A DNA stretch of 33,114 nucleotides from Suillus spraguei (GCA_016800925.1 JABCPU010000646.1:1-33114); one strand, 5' to 3'. Positions 19,914-30,618 are shown, counted from the stretch's first letter. The notes: generated by a model from the letters alone, not told the origin. Numbers and translations are program-made.

Positions 19914-21556
19914 GTAGACAACTTGTATATTAAGCGCCAAGTCCAGAAAAAAGCCGTCGCCAATAGTCGAGCCTTCTTTGAAAGAACAGATGAGTCAGAC
20001 CTGCCTGGGCCCAATGAATCAATGATATCCAGTTATCAACTTGTTACTTCGGGTTGATGACATATCGTTCGCTCTGATTTGCATTGGTTACATTCTTTGT
20101 TATGATCTCAGGATGCAATGTGATTGCATACTGTTGTCTGAAGTCGTAAGCGTTCATTTCGCAGCACTTTTAAAATTAAGGCATGCACTTACGTAAACTG
20201 CTACTTCAACAACTCTGACAGCACATAATTCGTTATGCTACTACAGTGTAAGGTGGCAACTCTCTCCAGGCCGCAGTTTTTATCAATGTGCTTGGATTGA
20301 AATTTTGATAGGTAACATAGGTAAAAGGAGCATAAATTCAAGTTTCTGAATTTTCGCCTTATTACGTAATTGTTCACCTTTTACCAAAAGACTGAACTGG
20401 CAGCGGCGTACTTCGTCATCAAGGGACTTTGGTGCCACATCGTAACTCTTTAATCTTCACTATTTTGGTTCATTCAACGCTAACGGTTCTTGATACACTC
20501 ATGCTGATGGTGGCCCATGGAACGTGATATGATGATTGAAAAGGGTACAAATTGAGTTTCCGGCCAACCTGAAGGTTTTGGTATTGTGTCACCGTTGCTT
20601 GGACTGCACTATGCAAAATGGGAAGTTGGAATTCAACTGCAAGCGGATTAGAATTTCCCGTGTAAGTACATGAGTCAGCTGTCTCAGTGCCTCTCCGACG
20701 CCACTCGCAATCAGTTTGGGGACACTGGGCGATTGAAGGCTGTGTTGCATATGATGCCCCATTACTAGGCAAGATCACTTTACATCAATAATAATTACTA
20801 ATGGGCGTTTGGCTCGTGGCGCAATAGGCAGTACATGGTCCGAGCATGGGGCTGCGCTGAAGCGGCTGGGGTCTCTTTACGGGTGTGTGAAGGACAGAGC
20901 GCGCGTCGAACGCATGCTGGGTCATAGGAGTTTTGAGATAAGCTAGTTGTAGTGCTCGGAAGTAGTGTGGCGACTCCTTCCTCGTCCACATCCACACTAG
21001 TTTCTTCTTGATTACCGTCCGTGTTGTGCTCAAGGTAGATTCAGCGCGTATGAGCACCAAGACCAATATCAGTTTGATTGATCGTCCCATCTACATCGCG
21101 GGATCTGAGGTAATAACCATTGGCATAACTAACCTTGGTCTGGGGTGTGACATTGGGAATGCGAGATGGCATCGTAGGGTATCGCGACGTGTGATAGGGG
21201 TGTAGGTATTGAAAGCGAAGTAAACAATTGAGTGAAAGTAGAGATTGGTGAACCTGGAAAGCTCGTTCAGCTGCTTAAATACATTTCCTCGCAGGTTTTG
21301 CTTTAGCGGGAGTACAGATGAAAGAATCCTTTATCCACGGCGATTGACTGCTTTGTCCACTCTTTTATCTTCACTGCGCATGAGCTACTGTTTCAGGGCA
21401 GTTATCCGGACCAGGGGCAGCCACATGCTATCCAGGCGGGTTCTTTCACTTAGTTATTTAGGCGGACCTGGTGTGATCACAGCCTAAGTGTTGATCGGCG
21501 CGCTTGCTAGCGACGTGATCCAGTTTGTGGCAGACAGGCGTGGGAACCCTGAGCAC
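19914..21556. repeat. Dispersed duplication, copy 2
   Basis: It is collinear with 281-941 plus 2256-2770. It has about 195 bp extra around 21215-21420 and extra sequence near 20060-20150, and lacks the 1.3-kb block of copy 1. Confidence 0.8.
20470..21205 (-). pseudogene. Second, more decayed copy of the unknown duplicated gene
   Basis: The minus-strand 3' part (20470-20778) keeps an open frame containing TVTQYQNLQVGRKLNLY and PFQSSYHVP. The 5' part (20785-21205) is readable only with frame changes, with remnants of the acidic segment and of AFDAR-type sequence equivalent to AFDAALSFC in copy 1. No intact product is possible. The function is unknown. Confidence 0.35.
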
Positions 21557-22025
21557 TCGAAAATCGCCAGGGGATGTCGATGGCACTCAGCCATTTTCAA
21601 ACTCAACACATGATTTCGTCTCAAGAGGTGACATGGACAACATGGAGTCTACTGGATGGTTGATCAACTTTCAGCTTTACTTCGTTGTCACGGCTGTGTG
21701 GGCTAATTTTCTGTTATTTCAGAGTCTCGACCGGAATCCCCAAGCAGATTCTGCAACCAAGTTCAAACACATCTGCGGCCTTCGAACCATTAATACATCA
21801 TGAGCAGAACATATCATGATGTCGGTATGTTGCCGACTGCAAGACTGACTGTTAACGTTTGAGCCAGGTGGTTGGCTAGGGCATACCCACTGTTACAAAG
21901 GAAAGACGAACTCCCAAAGGATGCGACTTAGTGGTCACCGGTCACTAGCTCTTTGGCACTCTGAAGTTTGAGCGACTTATCGTTTAAACTCAAGCGCAGA
22001 GGGACAATATGTTATCACTCCACAG
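21557..22025. other. No supported gene
   Basis: A 92-codon plus-strand frame at 21525-21803 overlaps the repeat end. It has one hydrophobic stretch (LYFVVTAVWANFLLF) but no partner or family evidence. Confidence 0.35.
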
Positions 22026-23015
22026 TTGAAACTGTTAAAGCTCGTACTTCCATTCGAGCGCGATGTTCCAAGACCAAGACCAGAACACAACACCTCAAGA
22101 CACTTTCCACGCCCAATCACCTGCAAGAATATGTTCTCCAAGTCACCATACCGTCATATCCCCTTCTTCCAGCAAACACCTGGATTCAGGATGTCGAACC
22201 CTTCGAAGAAGCCTCACTTTCGTCCCTCCATTTTTTCGGCGGATCCTTCGCCGTGCGTCGACTCCCCTTCGAGTAGCCCTGCATCAGCTAACGCTTGCTC
22301 GTATCAACCGTCTACCCAAGAATGCTGCTTCAAAGGTCTTCAAAAAGAGCGTTTCTATCAAGGCATTCCCCAGTCAAATCATCCACCTGCGCCGCAAATT
22401 CTGGCACAAACGCTTCACTTACCATCTCACAGTCACTCGTCCAGGACTTCGTCGCAAAGGTCCTCGTTCAGCAACCCAGCGAAACTCAGGCGCGAAAAGG
22501 CGGCAGTAGCTCTCAGCGACCTCGAAAATGTCGCCCTCAAGACTATGCAAACGAAGCGTTGGGTCCGCAACGTGAGTTGGAGCACGCAGAGCGCGACCCC
22601 AAGCTGCCTCTTTAATTAGAGGAGAACGCACAGAGGATGAGGGAAGAGGAGGAATCTCGCCGTTGGAGGAGCTGCGCCGCTTGGAAGAGGAAAGTCAGCG
22701 GCAAGAGGAGGAGAAGCGCAAACAGGAGACATAATATAGGCGCCGCGCAGAGGAACGGCACGTTTTCGCGAGCTCCAGGCCAAACGAGAGGCTTTGCGTC
22801 ACGCCCAGGAGGAAGCTGAACGTCGGGCCTGTGAGCAAGCAGCGCCTTCTGACGAAGCTCAACGGCAAGAGAGGCAGCGCCAAGAACAACTTCGTCGCAA
22901 CAAAGTTCAAGCGAATCTTATCGCTTTTTTTTCCAGCTATACGACACAAAAATGGCAAGAGCTCAAACTGAGCAAGAAGTTGATAGGTTTTCAACTTGGG
23001 AGGTCTCTGAGTCGC
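22026..23015 (+). pseudogene. Decayed coiled-coil gene
   Basis: Three overlapping plus-strand frames between 22026 and 22620 are basic and serine-rich. From 22640 the frame switches several times, but strongly charged helical peptides recur: LEELRRLEEESQRQEEEKRK, then FRELQAKREALRHAQEEAER and QRQERQRQEQLRRNK, ending in TTQKWQELKLSKKLIGF. This arrangement (a long Glu/Arg coiled coil followed by a W-containing helix) resembles fungal proteins with an IkB-like/J-like C-terminus, but that part is missing and the assignment is weak. The tRNA-like array starts about 20 bp downstream. Confidence 0.3.
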
Positions 23016-23316
23016 CAAGTGGAAGAGTTAAAGACTTTAACCTGGTCAGCGTGGTTACCACAACAGAATCAAAATATATTTCTCTTTGGAACCTGCTGAC
23101 GATGAAGTTTTTTCCCTCGGAAAATTCACTCATTCATGGATGGTTTGTTTAGAAGTTCATCGTATCGGGTCTTGGCCAGGTGGTTGCTAACAGAATCAAA
23201 ATCTGTTTCTCTTGGACTGTACAGGTTCGAAACCTGCTAACCTAGTTTTTTCTATTGGAACACACTTTGGCATTCGTTCACAGATGGTTTCTTTAGAAGT
23301 TCATCCTAACTAGTCT

Positions 23317-23400
23317 TAGCCAGGTGGTTACTACAACAGAATCAAAATCTGTTTCTCTTCCACTGTGCAGGTTTGAAACCTGCTGACGACAAGGTTTTTT
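23317..23400 (+). ncRNA. tRNA-Leu(CAA)-like unit 3
   Basis: A-box TAGCCAGGTGG (23317-23327). Perfect anticodon arm 23336-23352 with U33 and anticodon CAA at 23343-23345. Perfect T-arm GCAGG-TTTGAAA-CCTGC (23367-23383). Pol III type T6 terminator at 23395-23400. The acceptor stem is not recognisable. Transcription is an inference. Confidence 0.45.
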
Positions 23401-23893
23401 CTATTGGAACACATGTTGACATTCACTTGTGGATGGTTTCTCTGGCAGTTCACCGCAACTGGTCTAGTCTGGTGGTTGCTATGGCAGAATCAAAATCTGT
23501 TTCTCCTGCGTCGTGCAGTTTCGAAACCTGCCGACGATGAGGTTTTTTCTATCGGAACACACTTTAACATTCACTCGTGGATGGTTTCTTTCGTAACTGG
23601 TCTAGCCTGGTGGTTGCTACAACAGAATTAAAATCTATTTCTCCTGGACTGTGCTGGTTTGAAACTTGCTGATGACAAGTTTTTTTTTCATCAGAATAAA
23701 CCTTGACATTCACTTGTGGATGGTTTCTTTAGAAGTTCACCGTAACTGCCAGATGGTTGCTACAACATAATCAAATTCTGTTTTTCTTGGACTGTGCAGG
23801 ATCGAAACCTGCTGACACTGAGCTTTTTTCTACCGGAACACACCTTGATATTCACTCGTCAATAGGTTCTTTGGAAGTTCACTGCAACTGGTC

Positions 23894-23976
23894 TAGCCTG
23901 GCGGTTGCTACAACAGACTTAAAATCTGCTTCTCTTAGCTTGTGTAGGTTCGAAACCTACCGATAACAACATTTTT
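23894..23976 (+). ncRNA. tRNA-Leu(UAA)-like unit 7
   Basis: A-box TAGCCTGGCGG (23894-23904). Anticodon loop CTTAAAA with TAA at 23920-23922. T-arm GTAGG-TTCGAAA-CCTAC (23944-23960). Compared with other units (GCAGG...CCTGC) the second T-stem pair has changed from C-G to T-A on both sides, a compensatory change. A T5 run follows at 23972-23976. Confidence 0.45.
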
Positions 23977-24009
23977 CCAATCAAACACCTCGTCACTGAT
24001 GGATAGTTT

Positions 24010-24834
24010 CCTTAGAGTTCACCCCTGTGCAAACTGTTATCGCAATATTAATATTTGCTCCATAGCGAGTCATACCTTCGGACATGCATCCGAGTCCGAA
24101 ACACTAATTACATTGGGTGTTGTGACTCATGGGCTGCCGCAAGTTTTATGTAGTTCCTCTTCGGGCTGAGTCGATTGCATATTGGATGGATTGGTGTCTG
24201 TAGACGTGTCTGCGATATCAGGCGCTGATCTGTGGGCCACTGTACAGAGCATCTGCAGTGATTTTAGAATGCACTCGCGATCAATAAGAACTTTGCAAGC
24301 AAAGAGACCTATTAGTATTTTGAACATTCTTTGCTATTGGGGCACATAAAAGGTGTCTAAATCATTGCGATAACTGTTCACTGTGACCATTTGCCTGAGC
24401 CTAGGTTTGGAAGCCATCATTGCGTTTTGGCATGGTTTATGCTTCGCAGAGACAAATTATTCCATCGTCTGCTTTCACAAGATATATTCTTGCGGCCGAG
24501 CTCCAGACCTGCACATGCATTAAATAAATGACGGTCAATAAATTTTAAAATTTTCAAACAGTCGCAAGTCACACGAGGTGTTCGGAGGCCAATAGAAGCC
24601 ATTTACATTACTAGGAAGGTTCTGAGAAGTGGGAACCTTGGAAGTAGAGCACGGTGGTCTGTCTTTCCATATGATTGGGAGCGGTCAGATGCATATGATC
24701 GGCATACCAGTTCTGGACAGAATGTGCGTAGAGGCAAGATACAGCAGCAAATCTGGCATATGCAGAATGTCAGTGAACAAGACAATAACATCTAATTCAC
24801 GGAACTCAGACCATAAAGTATAGCACATAACTTT
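24010..24834. other. No clear gene; possible 3' remains of the TM gene
   Basis: Minus-strand frames (24127-24327, 24417-24602, 24603-24791) could be leftover 3' exons of the adjacent membrane protein. None contains a certain transmembrane segment or family motif. Confidence 0.3.
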
Positions 24835-25605
24835 TTAATTTGAACCGTGAAACAGTCTCTGATTGGTCGATCCCGTTGATTCACGTTGCTGCAATTTACG
24901 GAAGCGTTTTACGATCCAGGCTGCAAGACCGAAGGCAAGGACCTCCCACACAATGGTAGGAATCCACACCGATCATGCAGACATGCAGTATCCGTGTCAG
25001 CGAAGACCATGGGACACTGATTGGTGCTGGGCCCAGAAAAGACTTGCCCATGAGTCTCGTATGCTTCAGGCTTAGTGTCAATATACGGCTAAAAGCTTAC
25101 CTTTTAAAAACACCAATTCCGCCAATCCCATAATTCCTAAGGCCATCATTGAAGCTAGTGAGACTACAATGAGAAAGATGGGCATCTTTTTGGATCGACC
25201 ATACATGGCATGTATCCGAGTCATCAATATCAGTAAGATACGCAGCTGAATGGCTCACCGCCCAGCATCGCATTAGCGACAATATTCGTCGCTACCAGTA
25301 TAAACCAAATGATAGTGGCTGAACATACGGGTTACTCAGAGGGTTCAATAATTCAAGAGAACATACAGCTGATGCACTGGTTATGTCGAGCCAACAAGCT
25401 AACAGATTATAACACTCACCGCTGTTTGTGGCTTGAATGAATGGAAGAGGATGGGTTGGTAAGTAGGAACTGACGAAGTTCGTCAGCTTGCAACAAGTTG
25501 AATGACGAGATATTCTAAGGATCTCGTGGAAGCAATTCGTGTGACTGCCATGCGCGTGCGCCAGAGTCCTCCGCATGCGTTCTGCTGTTTGCTGCACTCT
25601 CAAAA
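24835..25605 (-). pseudogene. Seven-TM protein, DUF6533-like, decayed
   Basis: The minus-strand reading is pieced together. An upstream exon ends at PLPFIQATNS, followed by a GTGAGT intron. Next come a membrane segment (TIIWFILVATNIVANAMLG), a frame disturbance near 25255, and LRILLILMTRIHAMYGRSKK with MPIFLIVVSLASMM and LGIMGLAELVFLK (25250-25101), then a GTAAGC donor. Further down VWIPTIVWEVLAFGLAAWIV precedes KRFRKLQQRE and a TAA at 24835-24837. The R-I-H-A-M-Y-G-R-S loop between hydrophobic helices and the WIP...VWE helix are typical of the large basidiomycete DUF6533-type membrane family, whose function is unknown. At least two frame breaks indicate a pseudogene, and the true 5' end is uncertain. 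Confidence 0.5.
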
Positions 25606-26619
25606 TGTCTGGTCAGAAAACGACAGTACTTCTTACATTGGCACCCGACAAATGACAACGTCAGAGCAGTGACGGCACTTGCCGGGCAACTTGTCCATAA
25701 AATGCACTTGTTGATTGTCGTCTGTTGACTCGAAACCTTCAAGTTATCCTGCGACACCTAAGTCTGCTACACTTGTACCGTTTGCGCAATCTAAATTTAT
25801 CAATATCGCAACCTTATTGTTACCTTTAAAACACTGCCATTTCATGTCTCTGTCATGCCGTCGCTCAAAGGTGTCACACCACTGCGATCCTTTTGTTCGA
25901 CATAGGTTTACACACTTTGAATCTCAATACTGCTGCCGTGGGAATATTTTGAGCGACCGACTCCACAGCTAGGGACATCAGCTTGAAATTCATGAGATAA
26001 GTATACAAATAATAATAATAATAATATACAGGCCCTTCCGAAGGTACCTATTTGCGAGCCTCTAAACTTTCTCAGTCTCCGTGTCGACAGCGGCAGTTTG
26101 GAACCTATTGGGACTCGGAGGAAAAGGTTTATTGATGGCAGAAGAAGTAGCTAAGGGAAAGTGAGTGAGGGCTTATTCTTCTCGCCCTCCGAGTCCTCAT
26201 CACTATGTATTAGTATGCTCATAAAACAAGCAGACTGTCAGCATGGTGGAATGATGACGATATCTAATTTGGCGGGAAAAGATCCGAGCAACCTTAAGTT
26301 AACATACTAATTATGATATGGAAGACAGGACTGCCGCGCTCTGTTACATAGCGTGACCACACTCATATAAGGCAGGTGTGATGCAGGGACTCCGTGCACC
26401 TCTTTTATTGATGACTAGGCCTGCACTTGACCTTCCATAATTGTTTGTGGTTGTTTGGTAGAGGTTGGTCTTACTCAGGTCGTTGTTCAACTTTACTCTT
26501 CGTTCTCACGGCTGGTTCTGCACCTGTACCGATGAACCTTACATCGCCCCCTCGTGAGTTTGCAAGTACTCATAACAATATGCATAGCGGTTGTTGTCAT
26601 GGTGGATGTTGACGTCAAT
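25606..26619. other. Intergenic DNA with a microsatellite
   Basis: No gene is supported. An AAT repeat of about 20 bp lies at 26007-26026. The minus-strand frame 25515-25757 may belong to the 5' side of the membrane-protein gene but shows no hydrophobic segment. Confidence 0.4.
26007..26026 (+). repeat. (AAT)n microsatellite
   Basis: Six to seven AAT units in tandem. Confidence 0.85.
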
Positions 26620-26895
26620 GTGAGCCCCCCTTCTTTTTTTTCTTCTCTGTGCCTCGGCTCCCAGTGCGCTGTGGCCTCAAGCACCCACGACACTTGGTAT
26701 GGCCCGTCCCTGCCCAAAGCTGAGTGAGCGTGCCTCGAGCGCCCCTGCCTGGGTCGCAGGGTGAGCCCCCCTTCTTTTTTTTCTTCTTTGCGCCTTGCAC
26801 TCGCACTGCGATTTGGCCTTAAGCACCCATGACGCTTGGTATGGCCCGTCCCCCCCCAAGCTGAGTGAGCATGCTTCAAGCGCTTCTCCTCGCCA
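26620..26895 (+). repeat. 141-bp direct repeat, two copies
   Basis: Copies start at 26620 and 26761, each with GTGAGCCCCCCTTCTTTTTT. Shared later blocks are AAGCACCCA, CTTGGTATGGCCCGTCCC and GCTGAGTGAGC. The polypyrimidine tract (C6-TTC-T8) opens each unit. Minus-strand frames through the repeats give lysine- and glycine-rich peptides that are probably not genes. Confidence 0.8.
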
Positions 26896-27865
26896 TGATC
26901 AAGCATGCAGAGAAGGAGGGCGGCATGGGAGGGCATACCTTCAAGCTCACACTTACTGATTTTTTTTATAATCACTTGCCTCAAGGTTGCGGCTATGCAG
27001 GGCAGTCAGTCGCGTTCAGTTTTGACCAATGTCATCCCTGGGCGTAGTTATACGCCGCCGTGTTGAGGGAGTCCGGGTCGTTGCAAAGCGCACAGGGCTT
27101 TCGCCTCCTCGGCGTGGGGGAAAGCTCAACGATCTTTTGTAAGCCTTCAGCCTCCTTCGATGATTACCCGCTGAACGTTAGAGGCGCGCATAGCAATTGA
27201 CATTTACCTGTCATGCTCGCTTTCTCGGTTTGCACTCACTTGTGCGTGGACACTGGTTGCACTCCCCCTTGCAGACCTTGCGCCTGGCACGTGGCGCGAT
27301 ACAGGACTGAAGAGTGTCTATAAGTCACTAAGGAGGGAGGTGGGATCTATAGTGAAGGCCATGCCAAGATGGAAGGAGGACCAAGAATTTCCATCAAAAA
27401 CCCGGTGCCTGGGTTATTTACACTACAATCACCATCATCAGTGTTTCGAGTACCCGTGCTGCACCTCCGCTTCACCCTCCCAACAAACACCCAAGAGACG
27501 CACGCCACCCCAGGCATACCCTGGCCGTCCAGCCCTTTCCGAGACTAGGCCTGCACTCCCAACATACTTCGCATCTCTGCGATTCTGGGTGTTCAAGGCA
27601 TGACCCTATAACTACGCATGATGAGAGCTGGGAGTGCGTCAATGTCTCTTCACGTTCGCCATAAGAAGGGCAGGACCCAGAACTAAGTCTACTTGAAATA
27701 CTCCTGCTAACTTCCGAAGGCGAAACTATTGCCGCCAATTCCGACGTCGAAGAAAGATACAAAGCCCGACAGTGGCATCTTTGTATTAGATACGTGTAGC
27801 TTCATGTCATTCAACCGGACAATAAAAAAGTAACACAAAAAAGACAAACGCTACACTAAGTCAAG
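26896..27865. other. No recognised gene
   Basis: A plus-strand frame at 27340-27603 (87 codons) has no domain. The rest lacks intron or codon signals. The downstream end of the minus-strand integrase gene begins at 27866. Confidence 0.4.
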
Positions 27866-29808
27866 TCACCAATCAAATGTTTCATCATTGTCCTCCTCAT
27901 CAGAGAATTCTGCAATAACTAATGCCTCTTCCTCTATGATTGGAGCTGTAGGCAGTAAGTGTGCACCTGGTTTGTCCAACTCAGCCAGTTCATCCAGCCG
28001 GTGATGATCAGATGCATCTAATGTGCAGTAATTTAGCGCAAACTTAATTCAAACGGAGAAAACATACCAAGACCTTGTCCGCCATGAATGCCACCCATGT
28101 AGTAAGTACCATCAGTATCCTCGTGAAAAAAAAGGTTGTTTTGGTTTTCGAGGAGAGGCAAAGGCTCTTCGTCTGGGTCAGTGCCATCTGTAAGAGACCT
28201 GACAATGGCTGGCACCTGCACAGAGTGCTGCATCGAATCATACAAATCTAAGTAGATCATCCAGATGAACTGGCGAGTGATTGGAGGATGGCCTAGGTCT
28301 TCGTAACAGCCTTGAATGAAGTCGTTGAGGGGTCGGGGAACCAAATCGAAGACCGGATGGTCAGGGTCCACATAGAGATGGTGGACATAGTCTATATCGT
28401 CTTGTTTGACTGTTACCTAGAATGATAAGCCAGTTAGTGTGACAACATGGTTCAAGTAGTGAAGTGCACCTTAAAGTTCAGGGCCCCAAAAGCTTCTGGA
28501 GACTCGTATATTAGATTAGGTACACCATGTGGAAGCACCTAGATTGTAAGCACTAAACAAATATAAATGACTACTATCAAACAATCAAATACCTTGTTAC
28601 GATCTGGCCTCTTGAGGGTGTTATTAACGCGGTCCTGATACCTATCTAACTCGCACTGAAGCCACGGAATAAAAATTCAGCGGAAGATCATGCTAAATAC
28701 ACTGCTGTGAGCAAAGTCGAAATGGTGGAAAGCCGAAGTCACTTACACCTGAAGGGTGTTATCACTATCATACCAGCCGTTCTCCACTCCTTCATCCAAG
28801 AGTGTTTCGAAACGGGAGTAAACCAGCACCGTAACTGAGACCAGGTGATCTCCGGTTTAACATTCTTCTTGGTCCACATCCAGCGGTGTTGTAATGTACC
28901 TTGCAGTGCCGGATCATTCATTTGACAAAGCATAGTGTGTGCATTGGCGATCCCGTAGTTTTCAGTGCCGGGATCACTCTGAGTCACTAGCGGAATATCT
29001 GTCATACCCAGGCAAGGCAACTTGAATAAGTAACAGTGCAATAGATAATTATTAGAATGAACTTACGGCCCAGTTTCTGGATAGTCTCAAGATAGTATGT
29101 GAGAATGAGCTGGGGGTTGCAGTTAGAATGCCAGACTCGGATCCACATGATACGACCCGAGAATGGCTCCACTCCAGTATGCAATGCAAGACCGAATCGA
29201 AGCCACTTATCGTGTTGATCCACAGCGAATAGGTCGTTGATGCCAGCAGCCCAGAACCGCCTCCGCTTGAGATGGCGGGCTTTTTGCTGATGTACAAGGT
29301 CTGCTTCATAGATGGCACAGTATGCTATCACTAAGTTTCTATTTGGTAGCTAGTCAGATACAGATCAACGGCGAACAAATTAAGTACCTTGAAACGCTCA
29401 TTTCTTTCTTGTGAAATAGCAAAATCACCATTTCCTGCGCACCAGCATTTGGGTATGCCTTGCGAAGCTCGATCATGGCTTCACGGATAGATTCAATGGT
29501 GTGGCTCTGCTGGCGGGTACGCAGGAGACCCATGTCGTTGCATATCTGTCTGAACTTCGTGTATCTACTCACAAAGATCAGGGAAATAGTATCAATTAGT
29601 GGAAATTGACTCACCCTTGTCCATAATGAGACATGTTGAAATGATTCTGCAAGTTTTCTACAATCTTCCTGTCTGTTTGACGCGCTTTCCAGTACCGAAG
29701 GATGTGAGGAGCGATTTCCTCAAGTGGTGCTGATATTGCAAGTCATGTTAGCCTTGTAATCACAATACATAGAGAGGTGGTACGGGTTTGCTTGTTTTGG
29801 TTGGGCAT
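27866..29808 (-). pseudogene. Basidiomycete integrase-core (DDE) protein, two lesions
   Basis: I read nine exons with GT-AG introns of about 50-70 bp: 29808-29784, 29729-29615, 29564-29388, 29338-29067, 28998-28749, 28692-28593, 28538-28470, 28416-28068 and 28017-27866. The start is MPNQNKQT joined to PLEEIAPHILRYW. Later come RRRFWAAGINDLFAVDQHDKW (first Asp), IPLVTQSDPGTENYG (second Asp), TLQHRW and KPEITWSQLR (candidate Glu), an RNase H-fold integrase triad. FIPWLQ, NKVLPHGVPNLIYE and an acidic C-terminus (EEDNDETFDW) follow. Lesions: a one-base loss near 28809-28816, after which the expected FETLLDEGVENGWYD frame resumes, and TGA at 28677-28679 where tryptophan is expected before IFIPWLQ. 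Otherwise the frame is intact. The family is common in mushroom genomes and presumed transposon-derived; whether it is active in transposition is not established. Confidence 0.75.
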
Positions 29809-30150
29809 AGTAGTTTGAATGACGGTCATGATAGCTGCACTTTAAAAGCTTCAATGGCAAGCGCTGACAGCAATAAGCAGTATAGACGCACTGAAAATAC
29901 TAAGAGTCAGCGGAATAGGAACACCAAGATAAGAGTGGAGTCAGCGGAATAGGCGCACTGAACACCAACTTGAACACCAAGATAAGAGTTAGCTAAATGA
30001 ACACCAGGTTGAATGTGACTGCACTGATAGAGTTGCAGCCTGAGGTTGAATGCGACAAATGGCTAGACTTGAAAGGTCAGTACAATTGAATAAAGTCCAC
30101 CATGATAAGTCCGATGCGGAGACTTTCAGATACACTGCGGCAGATAACTT
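29809..30150. other. Integrase upstream region with short repeats
   Basis: AGTCAGCGGAATAGG occurs twice (near 29907 and 29940), and AACACCAAGATAAGAG also occurs twice nearby. No gene is supported. Confidence 0.5.
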
Positions 30151-30511
30151 TAATATGTTGAATCTGTGTGTCGTTTTGACCATGATCATGGTGACTCACA
30201 TGTTGGGCACAATGATCCGACTTGCTGAAGAATTTGCTGACTCTCAACTTAGATGCAACTCAGTCACAGCACTGCGGGATATCAATGACCCTCCACTTAC
30301 TAGATGCAACTCTTCAGAGCGGGTGAGTTTTAATATGTTGAATCTGTGTGCTGTTTCAACCACATGGTGAATCTGTGTGTCGTTTCGTGTCGGGCACAAT
30401 GATCCGACTTGATGAAGAATTTGCTGACTCTCGACTTAGATGCAACTCAGTACTGTGGGATATCAATGACCCTCCACTTACTAGATGCGACTCTTCAGAG
30501 CGGTGAGTTTT
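30151..30511 (+). repeat. About 180-bp tandem duplication
   Basis: Unit 1 (30151-30330) and unit 2 (30331-30511) share TAATATGTTGAATCTGTGTG, GGGCACAATGATCCGACTT, GAAGAATTTGCTGACTCTC and ATCAATGACCCTCCACTTAC. The array ends 14 bp before a TATA box of the kinase-like gene, so it could be a duplicated promoter segment. Confidence 0.8.
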
Positions 30512-30524
30512 TCCAGGCAGTCTT

Positions 30525-30532
30525 TATATAAA
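30525..30532 (+). promoter_or_regulatory. TATA box of the kinase-like gene
   Basis: TATATAAA lies 94 bp upstream of the likely ATG at 30619, followed by a CT-rich, A-poor leader. The position and context fit a fungal core promoter. Confidence 0.5.
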
Positions 30533-30618
30533 GCCTGCCTCTGAAGTGTTGTAGGGCCACTCTTCCAACAATATTCCTTCAATTCCTTCAACTCATCACA
30601 CAAGCACCTACTAGCATC

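Larger units (their letters stand above)
23036..23980 (+). repeat. Tandem array of seven tRNA-Leu-like units
   Basis: Units of about 137-149 bp repeat seven times. A-box-like sequences (TAGCCTGGTGG or TGGCCAGGTGG) occur at 23173, 23317, 23465, 23603 and 23894, and are degenerate in units 1 and 6. Anticodon stem-loops ACAGA-ATCAAAA-TCTGT give CAA at 23070, 23197, 23343, 23491 and 23772, and TAA at 23629 and 23920. T-arms with B box GGTTCGAAACC or variants appear in units 2-7; unit 1 has lost it. Runs of 5-9 T follow at 23108, 23246, 23395, 23543, 23680, 23824 and 23972. The stretch between anticodon arm and T-arm is long, as in class II tRNAs. No convincing acceptor stem can be folded, and position 14 is G, so these are tRNA-derived rather than ordinary tRNA genes. 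Confidence 0.75.

Noticed and set aside
23036..23980. CRISPR-like array, or protein-coding frames across the repeats
   Set aside because: The repeats are 145 bp with drifting sequence and no spacer pattern in a eukaryotic context. The open frames (for example 23404-23631) change frame from unit to unit.
23036..23980. Functional tRNA-Leu genes
   Set aside because: Seven-base acceptor stems cannot be paired, and invariant A14 is G in the units with a readable A-box.
26493..26984. 163-codon minus-strand frame with lysine runs
   Set aside because: It is generated by reading through the 141-bp repeat and its polypyrimidine tracts.
26414..27560. Recurring CTAGGCCTGC motif (also near 19817)
   Set aside because: Only ten bases with no extended similarity; too short to support a repeat family.
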